Shown: positions 9,490 to 18,105, numbered from the stretch's first letter. The stretch is 58,838 bases of DNA from Paraburkholderia nodosa (GCF_001718195.1 NZ_MCNV01000040.1:1-58838), one strand, 5' to 3'. Notes: generated by a model from the sequence alone, not told the origin. A program made the numbers and translations.

Positions 9490-9855
9490 TCACGGCGAGC
9501 CCTTTTCCGGCCCGCGCAGCGCGGCGAGCCGAGTCTGCGGTTCCGCGAGGACCGCTGGCGCGCTGATGCCCAGCACGGGGTCGGTTTGCACCAGTTGAGC
9601 CCCGCACACCGCCGGCCAGCCGGCATCGTCGTCGAGCCCGAGCCATGCCTCGGGCCGCCGTCGGCATACGTCGCCCCAGACCTGCACCCCAAGCGGCGAT
9701 GCGCAGCTCAGGGTACGGCTCGAGGCAGCGCAAAAGCAGTGCTGCGCTTTCAAACAGCGCATGACCCGGCGGGCTCGCGACATACGGTCCGGAGCCAGGA
9801 CGGCGCCAGACGCCCCCCCCTGGTGAAGCGCGCCGTCGAAATCGAGATACAGCAC
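9490..9855 (-). pseudogene. second HAD-like gene, decayed
   Basis: Starts (GTG 9855) with VLYLDFDGALHQGG, paralogous to the neighbour, then shifts frame at the long C run near 9809-9818, reads LFESAALLLRCLEPYPELRI in another frame, and returns to the first frame with WLGLDDDAG. Motif II and roughly 35 residues present in the neighbour are missing, so an internal deletion as well as frameshifts is likely. Hence a true pseudogene rather than only sequencing noise. Confidence 0.6.
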
Positions 9856-9948
9856 GAGGGCACACCCCGTCGCCGCGGGCGCGTGTCCGGCTCCTCAATA
9901 GCCAAGGCCGGCCCCCCGCTCCGGATGCGCAACCACAGCGGGTCTGCG

Positions 9949-10425
9949 TCAGGAACGGGCCTGTGTCGCTGGCGCCTTCGCGCGCCAGAGCCGCCTGCCG
10001 CGCGCCGGGCGCGTTGCCAGTGCAACCGGCACGGAGAACGTGCGCCCCGCCGCGGTCGTGAACCGGGTCACCGTCACCAACCGCTCGCCCTGGCTGTACC
10101 GTTCGGACTCGGTAACCCCCACCCGGATCTCGCTCAACGGATCGAGCGTCCAGCGGTCAACTTCGCGTGCGAACTTTGTGCTCAGCACGGCGGCGCCCCG
10201 CAGCACAACGTCCCCGCCGACGAACTGCTCCAGGTGCGGCGCCGTGGTGGACAGATCGAGCATCACAATCGACGGGACGACCCGCGAGCGAGCCGGCGAC
10301 ACCCGCAGGATCAGCACGTCCCGTGGAATCAGCTGCTCGATCGCCGTCCACGCGGTCGCGCCTTCGGGCTCGCCGAACGGCAATGCATACGGCGGCAACC
10401 GGTTCTTTTCACTCGTCACAAACAT
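9949..10425 (-). CDS. hypothetical protein heading the XRE/HAD block
   Basis: 158 residues from ATG 10425, chosen for a GAGGT ribosome site about 10 bases upstream; an in-frame start at 10503 is possible. The sequence alternates strand-forming and charged segments (RDVLILRVSPARSRVVPS, then DRWTLDPLSEIRVGV) with no recognised domain. First gene of the leftward block, and divergent from the XRE gene at 10656. Confidence 0.5.
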   Translation of the reverse strand: MFVTSEKNRLPPYALPFGEPEGATAWTAIEQLIPRDVLILRVSPARSRVVPSIVMLDLSTTAPHLEQFVGGDVVLRGAAVLSTKFAREVDRWTLDPLSEIRVGVTESERYSQGERLVTVTRFTTAAGRTFSVPVALATRPARGRRLWRAKAPATQARS

Positions 10426-10585
10426 ACGGCCAACTACCTCATTGCTTTCTCTATCAACTTGCCGGCCCGTGGCCGCGCCGTGTTCCCCAAGAGGATCAAA
10501 CACCCTCCCGAGAACACATCACCACCACGAAAAACCTGCCGAACCCGGTCCACACATAGGTTTCAGCATGATATTTCCCGCCCTA

Positions 10586-10603
10586 TTCCCAGTGTACTGG
10601 GAA
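10586..10603 (+). promoter_or_regulatory. operator-like palindrome 1 upstream of xre
   Basis: TTCCCAGTGTACTGGGAA has perfect 8-base arms around GT. It lies 46 bases (centre to centre) from a second similar site, and a possible -10 (TATAGC near 10611) follows it. The arrangement resembles controller-type XRE proteins that bind two sites in their own promoter. Confidence 0.6.
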
Positions 10604-10631
10604 GACAAATTATAGCGCCAAACGGAGAGTG

Positions 10632-10649
10632 CTCCCATTTCACTGGGAG
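10632..10649 (+). promoter_or_regulatory. operator-like palindrome 2 overlapping xre ribosome site
   Basis: CTCCCATTTCACTGGGAG shares the CCCA...TGGGA arms of site 1. Its right arm contains the GGGAG that serves as ribosome site for the TTG start at 10656, so a bound repressor would block expression. Confidence 0.55.
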
Positions 10650-10655
10650 AGAATT

Positions 10656-11000
10656 TTGGAGTTGGTGGAAGTCTTTGGCGCCGTGTTGCGCGAGCACCGT
10701 CTTCTCGCGGGGCTCACACAGGAACAACTCGGCTTTGAGGCCGATGTACAGCGCAAGTATGTCAGCATGCTTGAGCTGGGCCAGCACCAGCCAACGCTGA
10801 CTACGCTGTTCGCGCTTGCTGCCGCTTTGAAATGCTCGCCCAGTGAGCTGCTTGCCGAAGTCGAACGGAGGCTCAAAAAATCACGTCGCTCGAACAAGAA
10901 AATAGCGAATCCGGTCAAAAGCCGCGCGAACACCGCCACCGACCAAGCGCGTGCCAGCGAGGCGACCGATCGCTCACACGGGCGGCCGCGGCACAAGTGA
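10656..11000 (+). CDS. XRE-family transcriptional regulator
   Basis: 114 residues with a single helix-turn-helix: REHRLLAGLTQEQLGFEADV then YVSMLELGQHQPTLTTL, followed by a basic Lys/Arg-rich tail. Similar small regulators in Burkholderiales are restriction-controller-like or prophage-type repressors. The TTG start is chosen over the more upstream GTG at 10629 because GGGAG sits 6 bases ahead and the GTG would lie inside the operator. It probably represses itself through the two palindromes. Whether it also controls the divergent gene at 10425 is inference. Confidence 0.75.
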   Translation: MELVEVFGAVLREHRLLAGLTQEQLGFEADVQRKYVSMLELGQHQPTLTTLFALAAALKCSPSELLAEVERRLKKSRRSNKKIANPVKSRANTATDQARASEATDRSHGRPRHK

Positions 11001-11867
11001 AGAACTAAATTTCGCGACCTCAGAGCGCGGAAGAGGTCCATCCGACTTTCCCGCACGCTAGTGAGTCCATTTGCCCCACCTTTCGGCGCCCGTGCTGCTT
11101 GTCACATCTACAAGGCGTGGAGAGGGCTGGAGCCTCGAAGATCGTGAGCCCGCTGGCCCAATTAACGATAGTTGGCATGTCTCCGGTGGATCAGTTGGAC
11201 TAGCGTCGACGGTCGAACATGCGCCACGAGGACGCCGACCAACCGGCGTAGCGTAGTCCTCGACAGGGGAATGACCGCGCCAAACTCGGGCAGGATACTG
11301 TGCGGCCGGTTCATGGTGGCCGAGCGTTCGGAAACTGGCCCTTCACGTGTCCCGCAAATTGCCGCCAGAAGATCTCTGCTTCTTTCTGCATCTATATGTG
11401 GTTCAGTGACGCGCATCGCGAGGCCGGAGGCCGCCACGCAAATCGCCGACGCATCAACGCAATCGTTCCTCCAGCTAAATGGTGGATCGGGCGATGGACG
11501 ATGCGAAGGATCACAGACGGGCGAATCGCGTGCCATCGATGTAGGGCAAAGCTGACGCATGACGCAGACGCAAAAAACCATAGTTACCAGAAGAATGCAT
11601 GACGTTAGTTTAGGTTTCCTTATTAATTAAAAATTCGATCATTATATTTATGTAGAATTGCACCTACAGCCTGGGCGTGGCAACCCAGCGTCGCCGTTAA
11701 TCAGCGGGCACACTCATCCCGTCACGCGCAAGCAAACGCGTTAGCGGGAAGACAAAATCAGCGTCACGCCCACATGCGCCGGCTCATCCCCAGTCCAATC
11801 CAGAGCCCACGTGGCACATGTAGGGAGCGAGTCGCGCGCGGGTTCGAATTGTGCGAAGGCGCGAAAA
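11001..11867. other. intergenic, AT-rich patch near 11610-11660
   Basis: About 870 bases. Several open frames overlap at 11160-11600 but none has a ribosome site or recognised domain. The local AT-rich tract at 11610-11660 contrasts with the surroundings and could be a boundary or promoter region. Confidence 0.4.
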
Positions 11868-12761
11868 TCAGCTCTCAACCGCGCCGTAAGCCGGCATTGA
11901 TGCCCGTAACTCATCAAGCGTGGCGCGCGCCACTAGCAGGCGCCGAAGGAGCGTATCGGGCGCCGGCGTGATCGGCATGCGCGTTTCGGCAGAAATGCTG
12001 CCGTCGAGCGACATCATCGCCTTGATAGCGCTCGGGTTCGGCGCAGCGAACAGCAGACGCACGACCGGCTCGATGCACGCGAAAAGTCTGCACGCCTCGT
12101 CGCCTTTGCCAGCGCAGAACAGTGTCTGCACTGCGGCAAGCAGATCGCCGCAGACGTGGGCGCTCGCAAGGATCCCGCCGGTTGCGCCAGCGCGCAGACA
12201 GTCGAGAAACGAGTCGTCGTTGCCGCACAGCATGGCGATGGGCAACGTCCCAAACGCTGCGAATCGCTCACGGGCGCACGCTTTGATTGCGCGAATGTTG
12301 GCGATCTGCGCCAGTCTTGCGACCGTCGTTGCCGCGAGCCCTACGCCCGTACGATGCGGCACGTCGTATAGCACGATATCGCGCTCTGTGGCTTGAGCAA
12401 TCTGTTCGAAATGCCAGATAAGACCGGCCTGATCCGGACACAGATAAGCAGGCGCGGAGACCAGATATCCCGCAAGATCCCACGTTTGCAGACGATGGAT
12501 TTCGTCGATGAACGCCGCGGTGTCGATGCCTCCTACGCCTGCCACGACCGGCAACCGCCCCGCGACGACCTCCGTGATCGCCTGCAACACCACGCTGCGT
12601 TCCCGCGCGTCGAGCAGTGCGGCCTCACCAGTGGTTCCCAATGCGACGAAGCCGGCAATTCCGCTCGCTACATGGCGATCTGTCAAAGCTTCCAGTGAGG
12701 ACACGTCGACCGCCCCCCCACGCATCGGCGTCACGAGCGGGATCCAGATTCCATTGAACAT
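11868..12761 (-). CDS. DapA-family lyase/synthase (4-hydroxy-tetrahydrodipicolinate synthase-like)
   Basis: 297-residue TIM-barrel class I aldolase family. Visible: N-terminal IWIPLVTPM, GTTGEAALL (GTTGE signature), the Tyr in VLYDVPHRTG near 137 and the Schiff-base Lys in IRAIKACA near 160. A true DapA normally has NVPGRT where this reads DVPHRT, and the C-terminus differs, so it could act on a related keto-acid aldol reaction rather than lysine synthesis. It is one base downstream of the gene at 12763, so the two form an operon. Confidence 0.82.
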   Translation of the reverse strand: MFNGIWIPLVTPMRGGAVDVSSLEALTDRHVASGIAGFVALGTTGEAALLDARERSVVLQAITEVVAGRLPVVAGVGGIDTAAFIDEIHRLQTWDLAGYLVSAPAYLCPDQAGLIWHFEQIAQATERDIVLYDVPHRTGVGLAATTVARLAQIANIRAIKACARERFAAFGTLPIAMLCGNDDSFLDCLRAGATGGILASAHVCGDLLAAVQTLFCAGKGDEACRLFACIEPVVRLLFAAPNPSAIKAMMSLDGSISAETRMPITPAPDTLLRRLLVARATLDELRASMPAYGAVES

Positions 12762-12762
12762 G

Positions 12763-13095
12763 TCAATTCACCTTCGCATTGATACGCGGACGCAGATAAC
12801 TCACCGTCGCTTCGGGGACGGCGTGCAGCAGCGCATGCAGGACGAAGTCGAAATCCTCCGGCGCGATCTCGATGCGAACGTGGATCGAGTTCTTCTGCTC
12901 GCCTGTGCGCGTGACATAGACGCCGAGCGGCGAGTGCAGCAGCAGCGTCAGATGCGAACGCGTGTCGGCCAATGATTTACCGCAGAGCGTGATATCGAGC
13001 CAGGCGCGCGGCGCGTAGTACGGCAAGAGTTTGCCGCTCAAACGGCGCAAAACCGACGGCGTATCGGGAACCGGAAGCAAGTGTGCGTAAGCCAT
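12763..13095 (-). CDS. hypothetical protein upstream of dapA-like gene
   Basis: 110 residues if ATG 13095 is used; GTG 13107 would add four residues. Predicted soluble alpha/beta protein (WLDITLCGKSLADTRSHL, then VRIEIAPEDFDFVLHALL). No family recognised. Its TGA is followed one base later by the ATG of the DapA-like gene, so co-translation is likely and the two may act on the same metabolite. Confidence 0.5.
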   Translation of the reverse strand: MAYAHLLPVPDTPSVLRRLSGKLLPYYAPRAWLDITLCGKSLADTRSHLTLLLHSPLGVYVTRTGEQKNSIHVRIEIAPEDFDFVLHALLHAVPEATVSYLRPRINAKVN

Positions 13096-13304
13096 GCGAA
13101 GGGGCACGTCGTGCGTGCGTTGTGTCGATGAAACCTAGCGTAGCGAGCTTCGCGTAAAACGTGCGTAAAAAGATGCATTTCCGAAAAACTCGAGGAAATA
13201 TATACGCCGCGTTTACGTTTTCCGACGACATGTCTGTGTGCCGTATATACATGTTTCGATAGCGTCACGGAGTCGATATCCACATCAATTAACCAGAGGC
13301 ATTC

Positions 13305-13541
13305 ATGTCGATTACCTACTCACAGCGTTCGCTTGATTCTCACACGTATTCTTCACCCGAAAAATGCGAGATCGGGCCACGGCATATCTCGTTCAACTGC
13401 CGGCGCCTCGTGCGCGCGCACCTCCATGTTGTTGCACTTCTGGGTGCGGCCGCAGCGATGACCTCAATCGCAATCGGCGAGCCAGTCATTGGGTTTGCCG
13501 TCTGTATCGCAACACTCGCGCCTCTCGTATGGGAGGCCTGA
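13305..13541 (+). CDS. small membrane protein, paralogue 1 of 3
   Basis: 78 residues with a polar N-terminus and two closely spaced hydrophobic stretches from residue 41 to the end, closing with IATLAPLVWEA. The C-terminal half matches the proteins at 17029-17247 and 19750-19968 (pattern VA-G-P-VG...AS-APLI). It lies two bases upstream of a Usp gene, so the pair is an operon. Function unknown. A role in stress sensing at the membrane is inference. Confidence 0.6.
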   Translation: MSITYSQRSLDSHTYSSPEKCEIGPRHISFNCRRLVRAHLHVVALLGAAAAMTSIAIGEPVIGFAVCIATLAPLVWEA

Positions 13542-13543
13542 CC

Positions 13544-13957
13544 ATGCTAAAACTACTCATCCCCATTGTCGACAGTCGCGGCGCAGCCGAAGCGGCGCGG
13601 CATAGCGCGTTTCTTTTTGCGGAGCGCTGCGTCTCGATGATCGAAGTCGTCGAAGTTTGCAAGCCAACAGGGCATGCACACGCCGGTGCAAAATCGCGGA
13701 GCGGATCGCTGTCTCCGGACCGAGCGCTCACGCCTACGCCGTTGCAGCACGTTTGCGCCATCCTCGACGATGCGGGTGTGCCCTACACGTCCCGGCATGT
13801 CGCCGGGCCGACTGCGCGCGTTATCGCCGCGTGTGTTGAAGCTGCCGATGTTGATATCGTTGTGGTAGATGCGCGTGGACGAGGCTTTCTGCGCAAGTGG
13901 ACGATGCTCGCGTGCCTGCGGCGCGTCTGCTCAGTGCCGGTGATGTTGCTTCATTGA
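13544..13957 (+). CDS. universal stress protein (UspA family)
   Basis: 137 residues. Begins with a typical strand MLKLLIPIVDSRGAAEAARH and ends with IVVVDARGRGFLRKW...CSVPVMLLH. The usual ATP-binding G-2x-G-9x-G(S/T) is not clear (DARGRGF), so nucleotide binding is uncertain. A close paralogue is encoded at 27344-27760. It follows the small membrane protein gene by two bases. Confidence 0.8.
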   Translation: MLKLLIPIVDSRGAAEAARHSAFLFAERCVSMIEVVEVCKPTGHAHAGAKSRSGSLSPDRALTPTPLQHVCAILDDAGVPYTSRHVAGPTARVIAACVEAADVDIVVVDARGRGFLRKWTMLACLRRVCSVPVMLLH

Positions 13958-14036
13958 ACGAGCGGAAAGAAGATCCTTCCGCGGAACTCGAAGGCCGGAT
14001 ACTGTGGCGGACTCCACTTTAATTGCGCCGCCATCG

Positions 14037-14444
14037 CTAACGTCGCATGACGAGTTGCGGATTTAGTTGGATATGAAGAACAACCAACCAGCGACGTGGG
14101 CAGCGCGCCGCAATCACGACACTCTCGCCTTTGACGGCGTCTATCGCGGTGCCGGTGTAGCCGCTTCTTTTCGCGCTTACCCACGCTGCGCGCGCGTCCG
14201 AAACCAGCCAATTGCTCACCAGTATGCACGTAATGCAACTGAAGATGAGCGTTGGCGTTTCGCCAATGCTGGGATCAAGACTCCGCGCGGCAAACGAGAA
14301 CACTGCAATCAGCAACTGATCGACCGCCATCGTCAGCGTGACCACCTTGAGCCATCCGCGCCAGCGCATCCGCGCAAGCAAATGGCGATACATCACCTCG
14401 TCCGGGTTTGCCAGTTTCTCTTTGCGGGGGTCCGGCGTATTCAT
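14037..14444 (-). CDS. two-helix membrane protein, paralogue of 15943-16344
   Basis: 135 residues. Basic N-terminus, two hydrophobic segments (around residues 35-55 and 65-85) and a soluble C-terminal domain ending CPRRWLVVLHIQ. The same CPRRWLVVLHV block closes the protein at 15943-16344. ATG 14444 is chosen because GAGGACAAGG directly precedes it; ATG 14456 is an alternative. It has its own promoter with the shared TTTACG element at 14479-14523. Function unknown. Confidence 0.6.
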   Translation of the reverse strand: MNTPDPRKEKLANPDEVMYRHLLARMRWRGWLKVVTLTMAVDQLLIAVFSFAARSLDPSIGETPTLIFSCITCILVSNWLVSDARAAWVSAKRSGYTGTAIDAVKGESVVIAARCPRRWLVVLHIQLNPQLVMRR

Positions 14445-14478
14445 CCTTGTCCTCATCGCTCGACCAACGTGGTGCGCC

Positions 14479-14523
14479 AGTCTAAGGAGAGTGCCCGCGT
14501 GTCACAAGGAAAAATGTCGTAAA
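14479..14523 (-). promoter_or_regulatory. promoter with TTTACG-N3-TTTTT upstream element (copy A)
   Basis: On the minus strand: element TTTACGACATTTTT (14523-14510), 2 bases, -35 TTGTGA (14507-14502), 17 bases, -10 TAGACT (14484-14479). The layout and sequence are matched base for base in spacing by the promoter at 39273-39317, in front of an unrelated gene. Confidence 0.7.
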
Positions 14524-14746
14524 CACCGGGCGGGAGGCACGCAATTCTTACCTGCGTATGTTTATTCTGCTGCGCAAAAACGAACTGGATGCGACCACCC
14601 ACCTGGGGGTGCCGCCTAACCGCGCAGTCGAGATGGGCGCGAGGCTCGACCTCAATTCAGCAATGCGCGGCGGCCATGAGCAGCCGCGCGTTCTTTCATG
14701 AGTTCCACCATGCCGCCCTCCCGGCCTCGTGGTCGCTGACGAACAC

Positions 14747-15121
14747 TCACTGGCAACGCCTCATCTTCAGGACGCGGGACACCTGGCCCGGCGTGAACCC
14801 GCTGTTGCTCACATATGGCGCACAGTCGAGGGGCGCGGTCAGGGACTCGCACACTGCGAACAGACCGACGAAGCGGTACGAGTCGACTTCGATCTTGATG
14901 AATACCGGAATCGCGTCCCGCTGAGCCGCAAGCGTCCTGCCAGCAGCACGCCCCGAAGCACTGCCGTCGCAGATGATGACGTCCGGCGCCTGCGGATTCA
15001 GATCCATCCGCAGGCAGGCAGCCACGACCCTTCCATTCTTCGCGGGAAGGAAGGCCTGCTTGCTGCCCCCGCAGGCCGAGTGAATCGCTTCGCGAGAATA
15101 TTGCTTGCTGAGTTCAAACAT
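14747..15121 (-). CDS. conserved hypothetical protein (124 aa)
   Basis: Start at ATG 15121 with AAAGGAG nine bases ahead. Strand-rich, with polar motifs ACGGSKQAFLPAKNGRVVA, DVIICDGSASGRAAG and a closing GFTPGQVSRVLKMRRC. The pattern resembles small SRA/YDG-like or restriction-associated proteins of Burkholderia, but I cannot name the family with confidence. Monocistronic by context. Confidence 0.55.
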   Translation of the reverse strand: MFELSKQYSREAIHSACGGSKQAFLPAKNGRVVAACLRMDLNPQAPDVIICDGSASGRAAGRTLAAQRDAIPVFIKIEVDSYRFVGLFAVCESLTAPLDCAPYVSNSGFTPGQVSRVLKMRRCQ

Positions 15122-15288
15122 GGTGCGCTCCTTTATACAACTGGTAATCAATAAGTAGTGCTGTTTAATTGAAATTTAAGAACGGTGGCGATGTTTGCTG
15201 ACTACACTGACTATCCGCAGTGCCTCATTCCGGAGAACGCCACCACATTCATAACGTGCCTGATGCGGCGAGCCTTTCAGTGACGTCT

Positions 15289-15534
15289 TCAGGAGGCGTT
15301 CAATGCATCAAGTGCCCGCAACATGTCCCTGCCCTCGTTCGTAATCGAAAATTCCTGCCAACCAGGGTCATACTCAGTCCGTCGCGCAAGCCCTGCATCC
15401 TGAAGGGCAATCATGTCGGGATCTTCCACCTCGAGCTTGACCGGCGCATAGCCGAGCAGCATCAATGCTGCCATCTCGTGCGCACTCAGTCGCACCGAAC
15501 CCGCCCTCCGATCCTTCACACCTGGATTTCTCAT
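15289..15534 (-). CDS. hypothetical protein, possible small winged-helix
   Basis: 81 residues. ATG 15534 is preceded by GAAGAGGAG at a 5-base gap. The sequence LSAHEMAALMLLGYAPVK, then LQDAGLARR and FSITNEGRDML resembles a winged-helix fold in helix order, but no DNA-binding motif is obvious. The nearest good promoter on this strand is about 350 bases upstream (15890-15933). Confidence 0.5.
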   Translation of the reverse strand: MRNPGVKDRRAGSVRLSAHEMAALMLLGYAPVKLEVEDPDMIALQDAGLARRTEYDPGWQEFSITNEGRDMLRALDALNAS

Positions 15535-15889
15535 AAGTACTCCTCTTCACAAGGAGACCAATCGGCCCGTTTGCGGAACATCCACGCGCTGCGATAACCA
15601 CGCTTGAAGCAGGACCTACGTCGGCCACACGACCCGATTCCGGGTTCTGGCAACCCGCCTGGAGCTGGACGCGGCCGCACTGCGAGCCTGCAGAGGCGCA
15701 GTTGCGCTATCCGGCTGGCGCGATTGGTGGTTGGGAATGACTACGATGCGCACCGCTTGCCTGATTGCAAGACGGTGGCTCAAAGGAAAGAGACGCAGAC
15801 GTCCTGCCTGTCAGGCAGCGAAACGACTCGGGGGACGGGAACTTCGGATGGCGCTCATATGAACGGCTCTGTGTGATTCATTTTCGAAC
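15535..15889 (-). other. putative long leader containing repeat/hairpin copy 1
   Basis: Region between a strong leftward promoter and the gene at 15534. It contains hairpins at 15804-15818 and 15751-15777. On the plus strand a short frame reads YDAHRLPDCKTVAQ. See the paired copy at 25501-25610. Confidence 0.4.
15721..15826. repeat. dispersed repeat copy 1 (pairs with 25501-25610)
   Basis: Shares the block GCGCACCGC-YTGCC...RGACGGTGGC with 25501-25610. Both fold as CACCG-CYTGC-N6-GCARG-A-CGGTG, with one T-A/C-G exchange. Read as protein on the plus strand, both give DAHRLPDxxTVA with mostly silent differences. Confidence 0.5.
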
Positions 15890-15933
15890 ATTGTATTACG
15901 CAGTGGCAGACTGGCAAGTAAAAAGATCGTAAA
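15890..15933 (-). promoter_or_regulatory. promoter with TTTACG-N3-TTTTT upstream element (copy E)
   Basis: Minus strand: element TTTACGATCTTTTT (15933-15920), 2 bases, -35 TTGCCA (15917-15912), 16 bases, -10 TACAAT (15895-15890). The same layout as the promoters at 14479 and 39273. It fires into the leader of the gene at 15289-15534. Confidence 0.65.
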
Positions 15934-15942
15934 GGTCCCGCA

Positions 15943-16344
15943 CTACTCCGTCACGGCCAATCCGCCCTCCCATTCCACATGCAGCACGACCAGCCAGCGG
16001 CGCGGGCATTCCGAGCGGATCGCGACCATGCCGCCACGAGCGATCGCGACGGGACTGACGAAGCCAGACTCGACCGCGTCCTCCCATGCGAGCTTCGCGT
16101 CCGTGCGAATCCAGACAATCAGGATTGCGCACAACGCGAAGCTGAACAGCACCGTGAGGCCAGGCGCGACGTCGGGATAATTACGGTGCGCAAGGAAGGA
16201 AAACGCCGTCGTGAGGATCTGGTTGGCGAGCACGACCAGAACCGCAATTTTGACTAGTGCGCGCCTGCGCGGCACACCTCGGCCGCGGGGCGAGGCTCCT
16301 GCATGCGTGACCTGAGGGTCGGGCTTCTCATGTCTTGCTCTCAT
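15943..16344 (-). CDS. two-helix membrane protein, paralogue of 14037-14444
   Basis: 133 residues: basic N-terminus, helices near residues 30-50 and 60-82, then a soluble tail with SECPRRWLVVLHVEW shared with its paralogue. Last gene of a three-gene unit with the small membrane protein (17247) and the GNAT (17015). The 56-base gap to the GNAT fits co-transcription. Confidence 0.6.
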   Translation of the reverse strand: MRARHEKPDPQVTHAGASPRGRGVPRRRALVKIAVLVVLANQILTTAFSFLAHRNYPDVAPGLTVLFSFALCAILIVWIRTDAKLAWEDAVESGFVSPVAIARGGMVAIRSECPRRWLVVLHVEWEGGLAVTE

Positions 16345-16400
16345 TCCAGCGTCTCTCTGCTAAAGCGCCCACTGGGGCAATGGTACGCGGCGATACCTGC

Positions 16401-17015
16401 TTATCGCGAGCGATAGCTAATACGCGACGTTGGGGAACACGGCCAGCCGGGCAGGCTCGGCCGGCTCAGGACGGCGCTCTCGTATTCACAGCCAGGAAAG
16501 CGGACGGTATCAACCAGCCTGAAGCCTTGGCCGTGGTAGAAATCTAGCAGGCGGTGCGCGTTCATCGGCGCATCCAGGGCCAGTTGCATATATCCGTGCG
16601 CCGCCGCCCAGCGGTTGGCAAACGAAAGCAGCGCGCGGCCGATGCCCCGCCGCTGCTGCGACGGTTCGACACCATACCGATGCACCGTGGCGACATCTGG
16701 CCGCCGAAAGTGCCGGCAGGCCGAAGCCGGGTCTGTCGCGCGCAGGGTTAGCGTTCCCGCGAGGCGACCCTTGCACACGGCGACAAAGCACGCCTCGTCC
16801 ACGGTGTCCCGATGCACCGTCCGCTCCCTTCGCTGGCAATGGACCGGGAGGTTGCCCGCGACACCGACCGACGCGGCCGCCCGGTGCAGCAGTTTCGTGA
16901 TCTGCGAATTCAGGTTGTGCCCGGGATCAAATGGCCTGATGATCACCCGGCCAGCGTCCACTGAATCCTGCGTGAAGCTGACGTCAGGTTGTATCGAAAC
17001 AGGCGTACACCGCAT
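16401..17015 (-). CDS. GNAT-family N-acetyltransferase
   Basis: 204 residues. Acetyl-CoA-binding motif A is QQRRGIGRALLSFANRW near residue 123, preceded by the strand VHRYGVEPS and followed by LDFYHGQGFRLVDT. The protein is clearly paralogous to the GNAT at 38603-39241 (shared FDP...LTxLLHRA, then YESA-LS). AGGAGG precedes the ATG. It follows the small membrane protein gene by 13 bases. Substrate unknown. Confidence 0.8.
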   Translation of the reverse strand: MRCTPVSIQPDVSFTQDSVDAGRVIIRPFDPGHNLNSQITKLLHRAAASVGVAGNLPVHCQRRERTVHRDTVDEACFVAVCKGRLAGTLTLRATDPASACRHFRRPDVATVHRYGVEPSQQRRGIGRALLSFANRWAAAHGYMQLALDAPMNAHRLLDFYHGQGFRLVDTVRFPGCEYESAVLSRPSLPGWPCSPTSRISYRSR

Positions 17016-17028
17016 GGCGCCTCCTGCC

Positions 17029-17247
17029 TCACCAGGAAAGGATGATCAGCGGCGCGAGCGACGCGACGTATGCGGCAAGACCCACAACGGCCCAGCCCGA
17101 CGCGACCGCGACACAAGCCACGAGCGCTCCGGCGATACCGATCGCGCGCATGCACTGCAGACGCGCGCGCCGGCGATCAATTCCGGTTCCGGAATCGTCC
17201 GGATCTGGAAGCTTGGTTCGACGTGTAAAGTGCACCAGAGTAGACAT
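17029..17247 (-). CDS. small membrane protein, paralogue 2 of 3
   Basis: 72 residues from ATG 17247 (AGGACC ahead). A charged N-terminus precedes two hydrophobic stretches: GALVACVAVASGWAVVGLAAY then VASLAPLIILSW would be the core. Same length as the protein at 19750-19968 and same closing pattern. First gene of the operon with the GNAT. A copy of the TTTACG element lies about 60 bases upstream. Confidence 0.6.
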   Translation of the reverse strand: MSTLVHFTRRTKLPDPDDSGTGIDRRRARLQCMRAIGIAGALVACVAVASGWAVVGLAAYVASLAPLIILSW

Positions 17248-17306
17248 ACGGTGGTCCTGTCGCAGCATTGTGACTTCTCTGCATCGAAGCTTACGGGACT
17301 CAATCA

Positions 17307-17320
17307 AAAAATCGCGTAAA
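17307..17320 (-). promoter_or_regulatory. TTTACG-N3-TTTTT element (copy C)
   Basis: TTTACGCGATTTTT on the minus strand, upstream of the operon starting at 17247. The -35/-10 at the standard offset are poor here (ATTGAG, CAGAGA), so activation would depend on the factor that binds the element. Confidence 0.5.
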
Positions 17321-17488
17321 AGGGATTCAGCGTTTCATAAACGTTCTGCGTAGAGATCATGAGCGCCGGCAGGGCGTCCTCGAGTTCAGTCATCCGTGCG
17401 CGGATCTCATTGAGTTCGAGACAACGAACTCGTAGAGCAAGCCCCGAGGTTTTTCAGCTCGTGGGCGGGAAAGCCGGCCGGCGTCCGG

Positions 17489-18105
17489 CTAATGCCTGAC
17501 TGCTGAGCTCAATTGCTCGGCAATGGGTCCCAGCGCGAGCGCCGGCAGATAAGTGAGCGACGCAATCATGACCACCGTACCAATCAGCAATCCGACAAAG
17601 AGCGGACTGTGCGTCGGCAGCGTACCCGGCCCCGCTTCTCGCCGAAGTTTGCCCGCGAGCGATCCGCCAATCGCCAGCACGGGTACGATCACGGCGAAGC
17701 GGCCAAACCACATCGCAATCACGAGCATCCAGTTGTAGTACGGCGTATTGGCCGACAGGCCGGCGAACGCGCTGCCGTTGTTGTTTGCCGCGGACGAGAA
17801 CGCGTAGAGAATCTCGCTGAACCCATGTGGGCCGGGGTTCGCAATGCCTGCGATCCCGGCCGGCACCGGCACGGACGCTGCGGTGCCGAACAGCACCAGG
17901 ATGGGGGTCGAGAGAATGACCACGGCGACCATCTTCATCTCGAACGCGTCGATCTTCCTGCCCAGGTATTCAGGCGCCCGGCCAATCATCAGCCCGGCAA
18001 CGAACACAGCCAGCATTACATAGATAACCATGCTGAAAAGTCCGGAGCCTGGGCCGCCGAACACGACTTCGCCTGTCTGCATCAGCACCATCGGTACGAG
18101 GCCGC
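17489..18105 (-). pseudogene. kdpA C-terminal fragment (third kdpA copy)
   Basis: Encodes about the last 200 residues of KdpA: LVPMVLMQTGEVVFGGPGSG, GRAPEYLGRKIDAFEMKM, NPGPHGFSEILYAFSS and NNNGSAFAGLSANTP. It is nearly identical to the same part of the kdpA copy at 36451-38262 and clearly closer to it than to the kdpA at 34217. Similarity stops abruptly near 18105 and just after the stop codon, as expected for a partial segmental duplication. The N-terminal half with the first pore loops is absent, so it cannot form a channel subunit. Confidence 0.88.

Noticed and set aside
9586..10800. 404-codon plus-strand frame
   Set aside because: Runs antisense to the HAD pseudogene and the 9949-10425 gene and crosses the xre promoter and operators; composition is artefactual.
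11162..11581. 139-codon minus frame in the 11 kb gap
   Set aside because: No ribosome site or recognised domain, and two other frames are equally open over the same bases.
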